Shown here piece by piece: positions 35,409 through 45,074 of a DNA stretch of 64,000 nt. The DNA is from Flavobacterium alvei (GTDB taxonomy: Bacteria > Bacteroidota > Bacteroidia > Flavobacteriales > Flavobacteriaceae): assembly GCF_002920895.1 (NCBI RefSeq), contig NZ_PQVG01000005.1, positions 62,001 through 126,000 on the forward strand. Reading direction: 5' to 3'. Position 1 is the stretch's first letter, and each line of letters begins with the position of its first letter. The notes under the pieces were generated by a model, which was not told the origin of the DNA, made no database searches, and saw only the letters and a program-made list of their open reading frames with translations. The position numbers and the translations under genes were made by a program.

Positions 35409-38400
35409 CTAATTTTTCTTCACTACAAAAAGTACTTTTTCCTTAACATCAGAAGAAGCAATTGTAACTTTTTTTCCTCCTCCAATGCTAGCTACTTTGG
35501 TTACACTTCCTTTTTCAGCATTTATCGCATAGACTTCGAAATTCCCTTTAGAATTAGTCAAGTCTATCGAAATATCTTGTGCTTTTTTTGCATAAAAAAG
35601 ATAGGCTTTCCCTTTATTTTCTAATATCCAAAGATTGTCTGAAAAAGTATTTCCACTAACCAATTTCATTTCGCCAACTTCTGAATAAAATGCAGGGAGT
35701 TCAATTTTTGGAATTGCAGTTAAGGAAGCTCCTCCCATTAATGCTGCCCAACCAAATCGTGGTGCTCCCATCGTAGAATACAACACTGCTTTATTGGGGT
35801 ATTTTTCACGGTATTCACGAACAGCCCTATAGACTTGGTCATCGGTTTCTTTACCCACTTTCAACTGACGAGCGTGTTGACGTGGGGCCAAATTTACGCC
35901 TCCCAGTGGTGCATAAAGCGTTCCATCTTCTTTATAATACCAATATCGAATGTCAATAACATCTACTGTTTTTGCTCTTGCTTCGTCATTCAAAATAGCA
36001 TCCTGAACATCTTTTGTAGCGCTCAAAGCTATTTTGGATTCATTTGGATGCGACTTTTCATAGTTGGCTACAACATCAATCCAGAATTGCATAAAAGATA
36101 AAGGTCCAGTATATTCGGCACTTGTCATTTGCAATACGTTGGCGTTATCTTTGAAATTCTCTAAATTTTTCTCGACAAATGCGGTATGCAATTTACGGAT
36201 GTTTGTATTTTTTACATCATAAAATTGTTCAGCGAGAAAAATCCTTTTATCACCAGCGTAAGGCGGTGGTTCGGGCAAACCAGTCGTATTGATATTATTT
36301 TCTGGACGCCAAGCAGAACTTGCCCAATGTGCTCCAGCTTCTATAATATTATGCTGAAAATAGTTTTCGTTTATTAAAATTTTATTCTCTGCCGCCGCTA
36401 ATTCTGCAAAGGTTTTCAATCGATTCCAATACCAAGCATTGTATCTTGTCAAATCGTATTTACTTAAATGATCCCAAGCAATTCCCTGGCCACTTCTGTC
36501 AAATGGCTGTTCATAGAACGGTGCCCAAACATCGGCATCGATTCTTCGGATGCGTTCGTGATCCGCCATTCTTTGTTCATACCAAAGTCCGTAATTATGA
36601 TCTATTGCCCCTTTATTGTTTTCAACTAAAAAGCTTACCGTTTCGTCCAAATTATCGGTGTAACCCACACCATAATGACCTGGAACAAATCGAGTAATAT
36701 GAGGTCTTGATTTTGAAATATCAGACTCACGCAAACTTCCTCTCCACCAAGGCACATCTATAATTTCTCCGGTAAGGACTCCTTTTGATGATGTTAAAAA
36801 TCCATTCGTAATTTTAATTTCAACAGGTTTTGCGTTAATAACTACTTCAGTATTTATTCCGTCAATTCGTTTTGCTTTGGCAAAATCAATTGCAATTGGA
36901 TTTCTTGTTGCCGCTTTGGTGATGTACTCTTTTAAAGTTTCATTTAAAGTATAGGCTGCTGCGGTCAAAACTTTAGCTTGTTCTATCGTGGGACTCGAGG
37001 AAGGCTCATTGCCCAAGTCCATAATTTGCGGTTTCATCGGTAATTTACCCAAACGTTGTTCGAGCAAAGCATAAAATAAACTTCTTGGATTGATGTGATT
37101 GTTCACGTCTTTCCAATGTCCGTTTCCTGCCCATTGCGCCCAAACTCCAAACGCCCAGTTATTAGCCGTTGGCGGACTGTAATTTTCTATTTTGGATGCC
37201 GAGGTTTCCCAAATGACGCTATTGGCCACATTCCAGCCCAAACCTCTACCATCTTGTTCTTTGTTTTTGAAACTGATTGCGTTTCCGTCAATTAGCGACA
37301 CATCGAAAAGAATTCCGGTTGCCCAGCTTCCAACAGATCCGCTAAAACTAAACGGCTGATGCGATTCGCATTGCAAGAAAACATTTGGTCCCGCAGTTGC
37401 ATATCCTCCAACCACAAAATCATTATAACCCAATTCTGAATTACAACGTTGAAACAAAGTTTGTGTTCCTTCTGTATAAAAGGTATTTCTTCTAAAAGCT
37501 GCGATTTCCGAAATAGGATTCAATGCCAAACAATCTTCAACAGTAATCCTTTTGGCCGTTTTTAAAATAGAAACTGCTCCGCCGGCAAACTGTTCAAAAT
37601 TGACTTGTCGCACCCAACTATCTTCCGCATTTGTGATAGAAATTCCATACCAACGGTGTTGTTCGTCTTTTAGATTTGTCGAATCATAATCCGATTTCAA
37701 ACTTAGATTTTCGACCCCAACATTATTGATTCTGCCTGACCAGATATAACTTACCACAGTTGATTTTGACAATTCTTCATCCAAAGCATTAGTCAAAGGT
37801 GCGTCGATTGTAATTTTATTGCCTTGAACTGCAGTAATTTCTCTATCAGCACGAATGACAAAATCATCAGATTTCCAACCAATCCAGCCACTTTCTCCGC
37901 CAAAATCATTCATTGATAAAAGATCAATCCAATTTTTGGTGATGGGTGTATTGATTAGGATGTGATCTCCTTTTTTTAGGGAAGTTCCATTTTTTACCGC
38001 TAAAACTGTCGCTCCTAATGGCGTGTAATTGGCCTCTAATTCAAACTTATCTTTAAAAACGAGATTGTTGATTCCGCTGATGTTGACAATCGCTTCTCTA
38101 TTGATTGATGTCCCTAAAAGTGTTGTTTTATCAATGCCACTTCCTCTTAGAACAATTCCGCTTTCCTTGATATTGATAACTCCCGAAACTTTGAAGATTC
38201 CTTTGTCTAAAAGGACTGTTCCTTTAAAACCAGCTGCATCGGGTTTGATTTTAGCCACATAATCTATTGCCGATTGAATAGTTTGGGTTGCGTCTCCATC
38301 GATATGAGGAACAAAAACTTTGATTTCTACAGATGGAATTGCTACCGAAGAAGCTTTATATCCTGCAAATGAAAAATCAGGAATTTGGTTTCCTTTTGCA

Positions 38401-38555
38401 TCAACAGTACGTTCCAGTTTTCCTTCTTTGGTTTTAACAATATCGGGAAATGTGTTTTGTGCCAAACTAATATTGGCACTAAAGAAAATAGCAAGACAGG
38501 ATAAAACTAGTAAATCCTTTTTTGCTACTCTATTTTTAAGTTGGATAAAATTCAC
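35409..38555 (-). CDS. Large parallel beta-helix protein, DUF4955-type, unknown activity
   Basis: A 1048-residue secreted protein (MNFIQLKNRVAKKDLLVLSCLAIFFSANISLAQ). Residues about 75-480 form a pectate-lyase-3-like beta-helix: GDATQTIQSAIDYVAK, GTVLLDKGIFKVSGVINIKESGIVLRGSG, AEDSWVRQVNFEQFAGGAVSIL. The C-terminal half has no fold I can name; it carries HRWYGIS earlier and NYGLWYEQRMADHERIRR and HASSAWRPENN-like segments later, matching my recollection of DUF4955 proteins in gut Bacteroides PULs. A helix plus a second large domain suggests a bifunctional lyase or hydrolase. It sits between the GH140-like and PL1 genes. No catalytic residue is assigned, and the DUF label is from memory of the family pattern. 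Confidence 0.7.
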   Translation of the reverse strand: MNFIQLKNRVAKKDLLVLSCLAIFFSANISLAQNTFPDIVKTKEGKLERTVDAKGNQIPDFSFAGYKASSVAIPSVEIKVFVPHIDGDATQTIQSAIDYVAKIKPDAAGFKGTVLLDKGIFKVSGVINIKESGIVLRGSGIDKTTLLGTSINREAIVNISGINNLVFKDKFELEANYTPLGATVLAVKNGTSLKKGDHILINTPITKNWIDLLSMNDFGGESGWIGWKSDDFVIRADREITAVQGNKITIDAPLTNALDEELSKSTVVSYIWSGRINNVGVENLSLKSDYDSTNLKDEQHRWYGISITNAEDSWVRQVNFEQFAGGAVSILKTAKRITVEDCLALNPISEIAAFRRNTFYTEGTQTLFQRCNSELGYNDFVVGGYATAGPNVFLQCESHQPFSFSGSVGSWATGILFDVSLIDGNAISFKNKEQDGRGLGWNVANSVIWETSASKIENYSPPTANNWAFGVWAQWAGNGHWKDVNNHINPRSLFYALLEQRLGKLPMKPQIMDLGNEPSSSPTIEQAKVLTAAAYTLNETLKEYITKAATRNPIAIDFAKAKRIDGINTEVVINAKPVEIKITNGFLTSSKGVLTGEIIDVPWWRGSLRESDISKSRPHITRFVPGHYGVGYTDNLDETVSFLVENNKGAIDHNYGLWYEQRMADHERIRRIDADVWAPFYEQPFDRSGQGIAWDHLSKYDLTRYNAWYWNRLKTFAELAAAENKILINENYFQHNIIEAGAHWASSAWRPENNINTTGLPEPPPYAGDKRIFLAEQFYDVKNTNIRKLHTAFVEKNLENFKDNANVLQMTSAEYTGPLSFMQFWIDVVANYEKSHPNESKIALSATKDVQDAILNDEARAKTVDVIDIRYWYYKEDGTLYAPLGGVNLAPRQHARQLKVGKETDDQVYRAVREYREKYPNKAVLYSTMGAPRFGWAALMGGASLTAIPKIELPAFYSEVGEMKLVSGNTFSDNLWILENKGKAYLFYAKKAQDISIDLTNSKGNFEVYAINAEKGSVTKVASIGGGKKVTIASSDVKEKVLFVVKKN

Positions 38556-38660
38556 TTCAATTTTATTTTTGATTTTTTAGAATATGGAAAATAGAATAAA
38601 GATTATAGATTTCTAATGAACTCTCTCTTTCTATTTTCAACAATCTATTTTCTCTGCTCT
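38556..38660. other. Short gap with weak stem
   Basis: The 105-bp gap contains GAAAATAGA near 38586 and TCTATTTTC near 38630, which could pair weakly. No promoter or repeat of the main family is seen. Confidence 0.35.
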
Positions 38661-40340
38661 TTACTGTACTAATGCTTTTAACTGTGCCAGCGTATCGGTG
38701 TTATTTTCAATTTTCGTCCAATCCGTTTTTTTGGTTGGGTCGATTCCGTTAATATATTTCTCGATATTGGTATAACCGTCGCCATTCAAATCTTTGTTGG
38801 CATCGGAGGCATCTTTTGGATTCAACCCATATTTAGTTTCCCAAGCATCAGGAATTCCGTCATTATCCGAATCTTTATAAGCTTTCCCTTTGTATTCTGG
38901 ATAACCGCCCACTTGATTTGGATTGGTTATAATTCCTCTTTTATACGAATCGGCAGGCAATCTTCTTTTGATGAATTCTTTGCCAATTGAATTTTCCAAT
39001 CCGTCTTTAACTTCAATTTTTCCAGTACGAACCTGTTTAACGATTCTTTCATCTACTGCATCACGTTTTGGTAAAGTCGCTCCTGCATTTTCTAATACAA
39101 AATCGTAAGCTTGTTCCGCTTTCATAATAGCAATTGGCGGCATTCTAAAAGCTTTATTTTGTTTAATTTGTGCCAAAAAGTCTTTGGTAATTTCAGGCGA
39201 CAAATCTTCTAATTGCACTCCACCATTCCAGTTATCGGCTGTTACTTCTGGCGAACCCACAATAAAGTTTCCGTCAACAAAGGCTTTTCCGTACTGTTTT
39301 GGACTAATATAACCTGATTCGGGTTTGATGATTCGATAACGAATCGGCTGATCGGTTGGCGTGATTGGTCCCGGTTTGAAATAATTATTGATAATGTTGT
39401 ATTGCGAACGATAGTCTCCACCATCAAGGGTACGATTCCACCAATTGAAAACGACATTATTTACAAAGTTAAAGCTTCCATACATTCCAACCGAGGCATT
39501 TCTCGAAATATTATCGGCCCATAAATTGCGGATAAACATACTATTCAAACCACCGATAGTACTTCCGAAAGCGTGATTGTAAGTATCCAGACCTTCTGAC
39601 GAAATGGTATTCTGAATGGTCACATTAACAGCCGGGAGTTTTTCTAACTTTGATTTTTCGTTAGCCTGAAACTGGTGGCGGTATAACGAAATATTTTCGT
39701 CTAATCCCCAACTCATCGAGCAGTGATCAATAATTACGTTTCCAATCACGTTTCCTCCCAAAGCATCGTCACGACGGGTCACTTCGGTTTCTCCACGGCG
39801 AAAACGCATATAACGGATGATAATATCGTGAGTGTCTAATAAAACCGATTCTCCTGCAACGCAAATTCCGTCGCCCGGTGCTGTTTGTCCCGCGATTGTG
39901 ATGTAAGGCGCACGAACAGTAATTGGTTTTTTAAGACGAATAATTCCCGAAACATTAAACACTACGGCACGAGCTCCAACGGCTTCAAGCGCTTCACGGA
40001 AAGTTCCTTTTCCGCTGTCTTCCAAACTTGTGACAACAAATATTTTACCTCCACGACCACCTGGAGTCTGAGCTCCGCCTCCCATTGCGCCGGGAAAAGC
40101 TGGGATATCAGCATGAACCAAATCGGTTGGCAATGACGCCCAAGGCACATAAGGGCGGCCCTGTAAGGCTTCGGCTTTAATGATATGTTCATTTTCTTTC
40201 CAAACCTGATCCAGACGATCACTTTCAGCTTTCATCATAGCATCGGTTTTTTCTTGAAGCGGTTTTGGAATATCTGGATATTGGGCAAATACAGACGAAA
40301 AAGACAAGCAGCAAACAACTGCCGTAAAAACTTTATTCAT
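38661..40340 (-). CDS. PL1-type pectate lyase with calcium-binding C-terminal repeats
   Basis: A secreted beta-eliminating pectate lyase of about 559 residues. I start at 40340 (MNKVFTAVVCCLSFSSVFA) rather than 40367. The catalytic beta-helix shows FPGAMGGGAQTPGGRGGKIFVVTSLEDSG, ITIAGQTAPGDGICVAGES, IIIRYMRFRRGE, IIDHCSMSWGLDENIS and a long asparagine-rich rung region (NFVNNVVFNWWNRTLDGGDY). A C-terminal DSDNDGIPDAWETKYGLNP and NKDLNGDGYTNIEKYING pair forms calcium-binding, thrombospondin-3/dockerin-like loops. It would cleave de-esterified homogalacturonan. It is paralogous to the PL1 gene at 41151-42860, with DUF3826 between them. Confidence 0.92.
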   Translation of the reverse strand: MNKVFTAVVCCLSFSSVFAQYPDIPKPLQEKTDAMMKAESDRLDQVWKENEHIIKAEALQGRPYVPWASLPTDLVHADIPAFPGAMGGGAQTPGGRGGKIFVVTSLEDSGKGTFREALEAVGARAVVFNVSGIIRLKKPITVRAPYITIAGQTAPGDGICVAGESVLLDTHDIIIRYMRFRRGETEVTRRDDALGGNVIGNVIIDHCSMSWGLDENISLYRHQFQANEKSKLEKLPAVNVTIQNTISSEGLDTYNHAFGSTIGGLNSMFIRNLWADNISRNASVGMYGSFNFVNNVVFNWWNRTLDGGDYRSQYNIINNYFKPGPITPTDQPIRYRIIKPESGYISPKQYGKAFVDGNFIVGSPEVTADNWNGGVQLEDLSPEITKDFLAQIKQNKAFRMPPIAIMKAEQAYDFVLENAGATLPKRDAVDERIVKQVRTGKIEVKDGLENSIGKEFIKRRLPADSYKRGIITNPNQVGGYPEYKGKAYKDSDNDGIPDAWETKYGLNPKDASDANKDLNGDGYTNIEKYINGIDPTKKTDWTKIENNTDTLAQLKALVQ

Positions 40341-40400
40341 GCTTTTATTTTGAAAAGTGCTACGCATTGGAATCTTTGTTAAAATTAAATTTATAAATGA

Positions 40401-41063
40401 TTACTTGGTTGCTTCCGCTTTTTTGCGTTCTGCAATGCGTTTGTTCCAACCTTCACGTTCTTTGGTCAAATCATATCCTCGTTTGGACAGGTAATTGTTG
40501 ATTCTCCCTTTGTATTTTCCAAACCAAGCATGTTTTTCATCAGCAGAGCCACCATCCATTGCATGTTCTCTGGCTTCCACCAATGTATTGTAAATATACT
40601 CTTTTTCCTCCTTGGTCAAAGTAGGTATCATATCGTTGTAGGCTGTTACCGTAACTGGAAGCACTCCATAAGTCATTCCATCCTTCACCTCGGTGATTTT
40701 GGCTTCGTTCAAGTGTTTGCCCAATTTTTTCAAATAATTTGCGTGCAATTTGTCGATTGTCTTGTCTACATCGGCTTTCAATTTATCGATTTTCTCGTTT
40801 TGCTTTTCTTTAGGCAAGGTTGCGTCTTCCTTTACTTTTTTGATTTCGGCATCTCTTTCTCCTTGAATTTTGCTTAAATCACGAAACTGCTGTGCAATTA
40901 CATTGGCTACGACTGCTTCTTTTTCTTTGTTACCCAAGGCTAATTTATCTACAATTTTGGCCGCTCTTTCATTGGTAACCTTGATGTATTCTGGGTCTGC
41001 ATATTGTTGTGCGCTTAATTTGCAAAAAGCAAATAGCAAGAACAACACAGTTAATTTCTTCAT
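40401..41063 (-). CDS. DUF3826 protein of unknown function
   Basis: A small secreted protein of about 220 residues (MKKLTVLFLLFAFCKLSA), taking the ATG at 41063; an ATG at 41072 is equally possible. It is helix-rich and highly charged (GERDAEIKKVKEDATLPKEKQNEKIDKLKADVDKTIDKLH), with a more conserved-looking C-terminal half (YGVLPVTVTAYNDMIP, EAREHAMDGGSADEKHAWFGKYKGRINNYL, KRGYDLTKEREGW). This matches DUF3826, which I recall as a companion gene of pectate lyases in Bacteroidota PULs. Its role is unknown; an accessory or binding function is more likely than catalysis. It sits between two paralogous PL1 genes. Confidence 0.8.
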   Translation of the reverse strand: MKKLTVLFLLFAFCKLSAQQYADPEYIKVTNERAAKIVDKLALGNKEKEAVVANVIAQQFRDLSKIQGERDAEIKKVKEDATLPKEKQNEKIDKLKADVDKTIDKLHANYLKKLGKHLNEAKITEVKDGMTYGVLPVTVTAYNDMIPTLTKEEKEYIYNTLVEAREHAMDGGSADEKHAWFGKYKGRINNYLSKRGYDLTKEREGWNKRIAERKKAEATK

Positions 41064-41150
41064 TGAGGTCATCTTTACATTATTTTAGTAATTGAAAACA
41101 CTCTCATCCCATAAAGGTATTTATAGAACAAGAATGTTTCAAAATATTTC

Positions 41151-42860
41151 TTAATTCAAATCCAATAAAGGTCTAACCAAAGTTTCTTTGTTATTGGCTA
41201 AATCTGTCCAATCTACTTTTATAGCTGGATTTACACCATTGATGTAATCTTCGATGTTTGAATAACCATCACCGTTTAAATCGCCTTTGGCATCGGATGA
41301 GTCTTTTGGATTTAGACCGTATTTTTTCTCCCAAGCGTCCGGCATTCCATCTTTATCTGTATCTACATAAGGTTTTCCTTTGTATTCTGGATAACCACCC
41401 ACTTGCGAAATATCGGTGATGATACCTTGTTTATAAGAATCCATAGGCAAACGACGGTGCTCAAATTGGTAGAATGTTTTTCCTTCAACTTTTTTATCAT
41501 ATTCAGGAACTCCTGTTTTTACGGTTCTTACGATTCTTTCGTCAACTTTGTCCCTGATTGGCAATGTTGCACCCACATTTTTCAAAACAAATTCATAAGC
41601 CTCTTCCGCTTTCATCAAAGGACGGAACCAAGGCATCGGGAAAGGTTTGTCACTTTTCATTTTATCGAAATAGGTTTTAGCTTCATCATAACCCATCAAC
41701 TCTCCTTTTTTGTTTTCGATTTGAACGCCACCATCCCAGTTGTTTTTGGTTACTTTTTCGTTATTGTTAATAACGTTTCCGTTAACATAAGCTCTACCAT
41801 AAACCATATAAGGCAATTTGCTTCTTCCTGATTCTGGTTTCAAGATTCTGTAGCTGATTGGTTCTGCTAAATTCGTAACAGGTCCTGGCTTGTAAAAGTT
41901 ATTGATGATGTTGTAATTGGCAGTATAATCACCTCCATCTGTAGACCGGTTGTACCAATTGTAAACTACGTTATTTACAAAATTGAAAATTCCATTCCAC
42001 CCGATTGATGGATTTCTACCTGCATTGCTCGCCCACATATTACGCATAAAAGAGCAATTTTCTCCTCCTAAAGTACTACCGAAAGCGTGGTTGTAAGTAT
42101 CCAATGCTTCTCCGAATAAACTGTTTTGAATCGTAATATTTACAGTCGGTTTCTTTTCGTCTGGATAACCCGCACCTGGACTGTACATATGGCGGTACAT
42201 TGACATATTTTCGTCTAATCCCCAAGTGGCCGATACGTGATCGATCATAATGTTTCCAACTGGATTTCCTCCAATAGAATCATCTCTTCGGCCTACGAAA
42301 GTTTCACCTCTGCGAAAACGCATATGACGAATAATTACATCGTGAGTATTGATCCAAATGGATTCTCCTGCCACACAAATACCATCGCCTGGAGCAGTTT
42401 GACCTGCAATTGTGATATAAGGCGCACGAATAATTAATGGACTTTTGATTTTGATAATTCCAGAAATATTGAAAACGACAATTCTAGCTCCACCTTGCTC
42501 ACAAGCTTCGCGCAAAGTTCCTGGTCCTCTGTCTTCTAGACTTGTAACGGTATAAACATTTCCACCACGACCTCCATATGTGTACATCCCTCCTCCTTCA
42601 GCTCCTGGAAAAGCAGGAATAGTTGCTTGTGGCAAATCGTTTGGTCTTGATGCCCAAGGAATAAATGGTTTGCCTTGTTTTGCTTCTTGCTCGATAATTA
42701 CTAGTGCTTTTTGCCAAGCTTCGTCAGAACGTTTATCTGCTTCATCTATAAAAGCTTTGGATTCTGCTGCAACTTCCGGGCTAATTTTTGGGTATTGCGC
42801 AAATGATTTTGCATTCCCCAAAAACAGAAGTGGTAAAATAAATAAAATGTTTTTTTTCAT
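41151..42860 (-). CDS. PL1-type pectate lyase with calcium-binding C-terminal repeats (paralogue)
   Basis: A 569-residue secreted pectate lyase (MKKNILFILPLLFLGNAKSFA), the first enzyme gene after susD. It shares its plan with the PL1 at 38661-40340: FPGAEGGGMYTYGGRGGNVYTVTSLEDRG, ITIAGQTAPGDGICVAGES, IIIRHMRFRRGE, MIDHVSATWGLDENMS, NFVNNVVYNWYNRSTDGGDY, and a tail with DTDKDGMPDAWEKKYGLNP and KGDLNGDGYSNIEDYING. The two probably arose by duplication and differ in the substrate-groove loops. Following susCD after a stem-loop, it is likely strongly expressed. Confidence 0.92.
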   Translation of the reverse strand: MKKNILFILPLLFLGNAKSFAQYPKISPEVAAESKAFIDEADKRSDEAWQKALVIIEQEAKQGKPFIPWASRPNDLPQATIPAFPGAEGGGMYTYGGRGGNVYTVTSLEDRGPGTLREACEQGGARIVVFNISGIIKIKSPLIIRAPYITIAGQTAPGDGICVAGESIWINTHDVIIRHMRFRRGETFVGRRDDSIGGNPVGNIMIDHVSATWGLDENMSMYRHMYSPGAGYPDEKKPTVNITIQNSLFGEALDTYNHAFGSTLGGENCSFMRNMWASNAGRNPSIGWNGIFNFVNNVVYNWYNRSTDGGDYTANYNIINNFYKPGPVTNLAEPISYRILKPESGRSKLPYMVYGRAYVNGNVINNNEKVTKNNWDGGVQIENKKGELMGYDEAKTYFDKMKSDKPFPMPWFRPLMKAEEAYEFVLKNVGATLPIRDKVDERIVRTVKTGVPEYDKKVEGKTFYQFEHRRLPMDSYKQGIITDISQVGGYPEYKGKPYVDTDKDGMPDAWEKKYGLNPKDSSDAKGDLNGDGYSNIEDYINGVNPAIKVDWTDLANNKETLVRPLLDLN

Positions 42861-42893
42861 CTTAATTTTAGTGTTTGTATTGTGTCATAACTA

Positions 42894-42929
42894 AAATCAC
42901 CTGTATCTTTTTACGAATACAGGTGATTT
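42894..42929 (-). terminator. Stem-loop after susD (attenuator or mRNA-stabilising hairpin)
   Basis: A perfect 13-bp stem (42894-42906 with 42917-42929, core CACCTGTAT) and a 10-nt loop lie in the 191-bp gap between susD and the first PL1 gene. On the minus strand no long T-run follows, so it is more likely a partial terminator or an RNA 3'-end stabiliser than a full stop. Such a signal would make susCD mRNA more abundant than the downstream enzyme mRNA. Confidence 0.75.
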
Positions 42930-43051
42930 ATTATAACTAATTATTAATTATTAATCGGATTAATGAACCCTTGTCTTCGATAGGTTAAATTCAAAAATGA
43001 TGCCATAATGATTAATAATTGTAAAATTAACATTTATTATTTTTATCAAGA

Positions 43052-45055
43052 TTAATCTTGATAATTAAAGGTTCCTTCAGCACCTGAAGTGTCTTTCCAT
43101 CCTATGGTTTGTTTCAACCAAGAGTTTTGAGATAAAACAGTAGTACTAAGTCCATTAATATAATAATTAGATCTCCAAAGTATATTCTTTCCTGCTCCTG
43201 CACCAGAACTACCATTATTATCCATAGGAGTATCCAAAGGTTCCTCTACAAAATTAGCTGTATAAAAAGCCGCTAAATTTGTTATCTGAGTATCAAAAGT
43301 TGCTTTGGCTGCATCTGGATCTACTAAAGCAGCAAATGTAGCAGCATTACGAAGAGCAAGTAACGGATCTGCGGTAGCTATTGTTTTGCATTTTAAGTAA
43401 TATCCTGTACGTTGTGTACCATTTAGCGGTGCTACTCCTAATTTTGCACAAGTGTTGTTGTTAGCAAATGTATCATCGTTGTAAAGCATCCAACGTTGCA
43501 TATCCCAAAAACGTTTTCCTTCATAAGCTAATTCTATTCTGCGTTCTGTAAGACAAGCTCTTAATGCAGCATATTTATCAGCTAAAGTACCTAATCCATA
43601 ATTATTTGCCGAAGGAATACCTACACGGTTTCTAACTTTACCAATATATGCAATTGCATTAGTTACATCTCCTTTAGCTGCATAACATTCAGCAATATTT
43701 AACAATAGCTCTGCATAACGGTATTCAAAAATATCAGTAGGTGGAACATAACCACCTGCACTACTGGCTTGAGGATTTGACATTTTACGAACATATACTG
43801 GACTTCCTTCTTGATTATTGTCACTGTAGCCACCAACAGCTCCTGCGGCATCTTTTTTCCAACGGTAACCCCAAATAGCATTAGTTGCAGTAGTACCTTC
43901 TTTATAAGTCCATTTACTTCCTGTAAAAGCAAATGTTCTATAAAAACGAGGATCGCGGTTTTTAAAGAATAGAAATGAATCATAACCGTTTGCAACTGTT
44001 GGGCTAGAACCATCAGCCATAGGAAACAAATCAATCATTTGTCTTGGAGCTTCAATCGCACTTGAACCAGTTTGACTTTTTGGACGTATTCCTTTTTCCC
44101 AAGCATTACTAACTGTTAAAGTAGTTACTGCTGAAGAATTACCTAAAAGTTGTACCGTAATGGCTTCTTTACAAAAAACATTATCAATTAAAAACATATT
44201 TTCCCAATCTTTAGCCGTTGTACCATACAAGCCATAACCATCGGCGGTAAGTTGTGTTTCTGCAGCTAAACCAGCTTTCAATGCTGCATCCCAATGATCA
44301 TCATTTGCATTATCCCAATTTTTATTAAATAATGGACTTGCAGCTGTTAATAATACTCTAGCTTTTTGTGCTAAAGCAGCACCTTTAGTAAATCGACCAT
44401 AGTTAGCCGCATTCCATTTCCCTGGCAACAAACTAGCTGCCATGTCTAAATCCTTTACTATCTGAGCAACAACTTCTGTAACAGACGCTCTAGGCAATTG
44501 TATGGATGGATCCGTAGATGTTGCATTTTGAACAGTAGTAACAATCGGTACACCACCATACATACGCATTAAATCAAAATATTGAATGGCACGCAAATAA
44601 TACATTTGTCCTTTTGCCTGATCACGGTAGGTTTTGTCTAAACTAGCTCCTTTTACATCTATATTTTCTAAAAATGAATTTATATCTCGAATACGAGTAT
44701 AAGGTACATTAGTAACCTTGTCGTTTAATGTTGTTCCATAATATGTTGATCCATTAGCCGATTCGGTATAATTAATCGCAGGATCAATAAGAGGCTGTAT
44801 TCCTCCCGTTTCCTCTGTTAATTTAGAATAGTCTGTAGTAAACAAACCTACCACTGTTGCAGAAGGAGAAGTGTATCCGAAGAAAAAATTATAAGATAGT
44901 TTAGCTATATACCAATCTACAGCAGAAGGAGACTGATAAAATGAATCATCAATTTGAGCGTAGTTTTTCTTTTCTTGCAAGAACTCATCACTACAAGAAA
45001 CACCCAAAACTACTAAAAGTGCTAAGGTTAAATATTTAAAAATCTTTGTTTTCAT
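43052..45055 (-). CDS. susD: SusD/RagB-family outer-membrane glycan-binding lipoprotein
   Basis: A 667-residue surface lipoprotein with signal peptide and lipobox MKTKIFKYLTLALLVVLGVSCSDE (Cys 21). The SusD/RagB pattern is present: DDSFYQSPSAVDWYIAKLSYNFF, TPR-like helices around FLENIDVKGASLDKTYRDQAKGQMYYLRAIQYFDLMRMYGGVP, and the C-terminal domain with YRYAELLLNIAECYAAKGDVTNAIAYIGKVRNRVG and RRIELAYEGKRFWDMQRW. It caps the SusC transporter and binds the oligosaccharide for import. It starts 19 bp after susC ends and is somewhat longer than a typical SusD (500-600 residues), perhaps for a large branched ligand. Confidence 0.97.
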   Translation of the reverse strand: MKTKIFKYLTLALLVVLGVSCSDEFLQEKKNYAQIDDSFYQSPSAVDWYIAKLSYNFFFGYTSPSATVVGLFTTDYSKLTEETGGIQPLIDPAINYTESANGSTYYGTTLNDKVTNVPYTRIRDINSFLENIDVKGASLDKTYRDQAKGQMYYLRAIQYFDLMRMYGGVPIVTTVQNATSTDPSIQLPRASVTEVVAQIVKDLDMAASLLPGKWNAANYGRFTKGAALAQKARVLLTAASPLFNKNWDNANDDHWDAALKAGLAAETQLTADGYGLYGTTAKDWENMFLIDNVFCKEAITVQLLGNSSAVTTLTVSNAWEKGIRPKSQTGSSAIEAPRQMIDLFPMADGSSPTVANGYDSFLFFKNRDPRFYRTFAFTGSKWTYKEGTTATNAIWGYRWKKDAAGAVGGYSDNNQEGSPVYVRKMSNPQASSAGGYVPPTDIFEYRYAELLLNIAECYAAKGDVTNAIAYIGKVRNRVGIPSANNYGLGTLADKYAALRACLTERRIELAYEGKRFWDMQRWMLYNDDTFANNNTCAKLGVAPLNGTQRTGYYLKCKTIATADPLLALRNAATFAALVDPDAAKATFDTQITNLAAFYTANFVEEPLDTPMDNNGSSGAGAGKNILWRSNYYINGLSTTVLSQNSWLKQTIGWKDTSGAEGTFNYQD

Positions 45056-45074
45056 AATTAACTTTTTAATTGAA

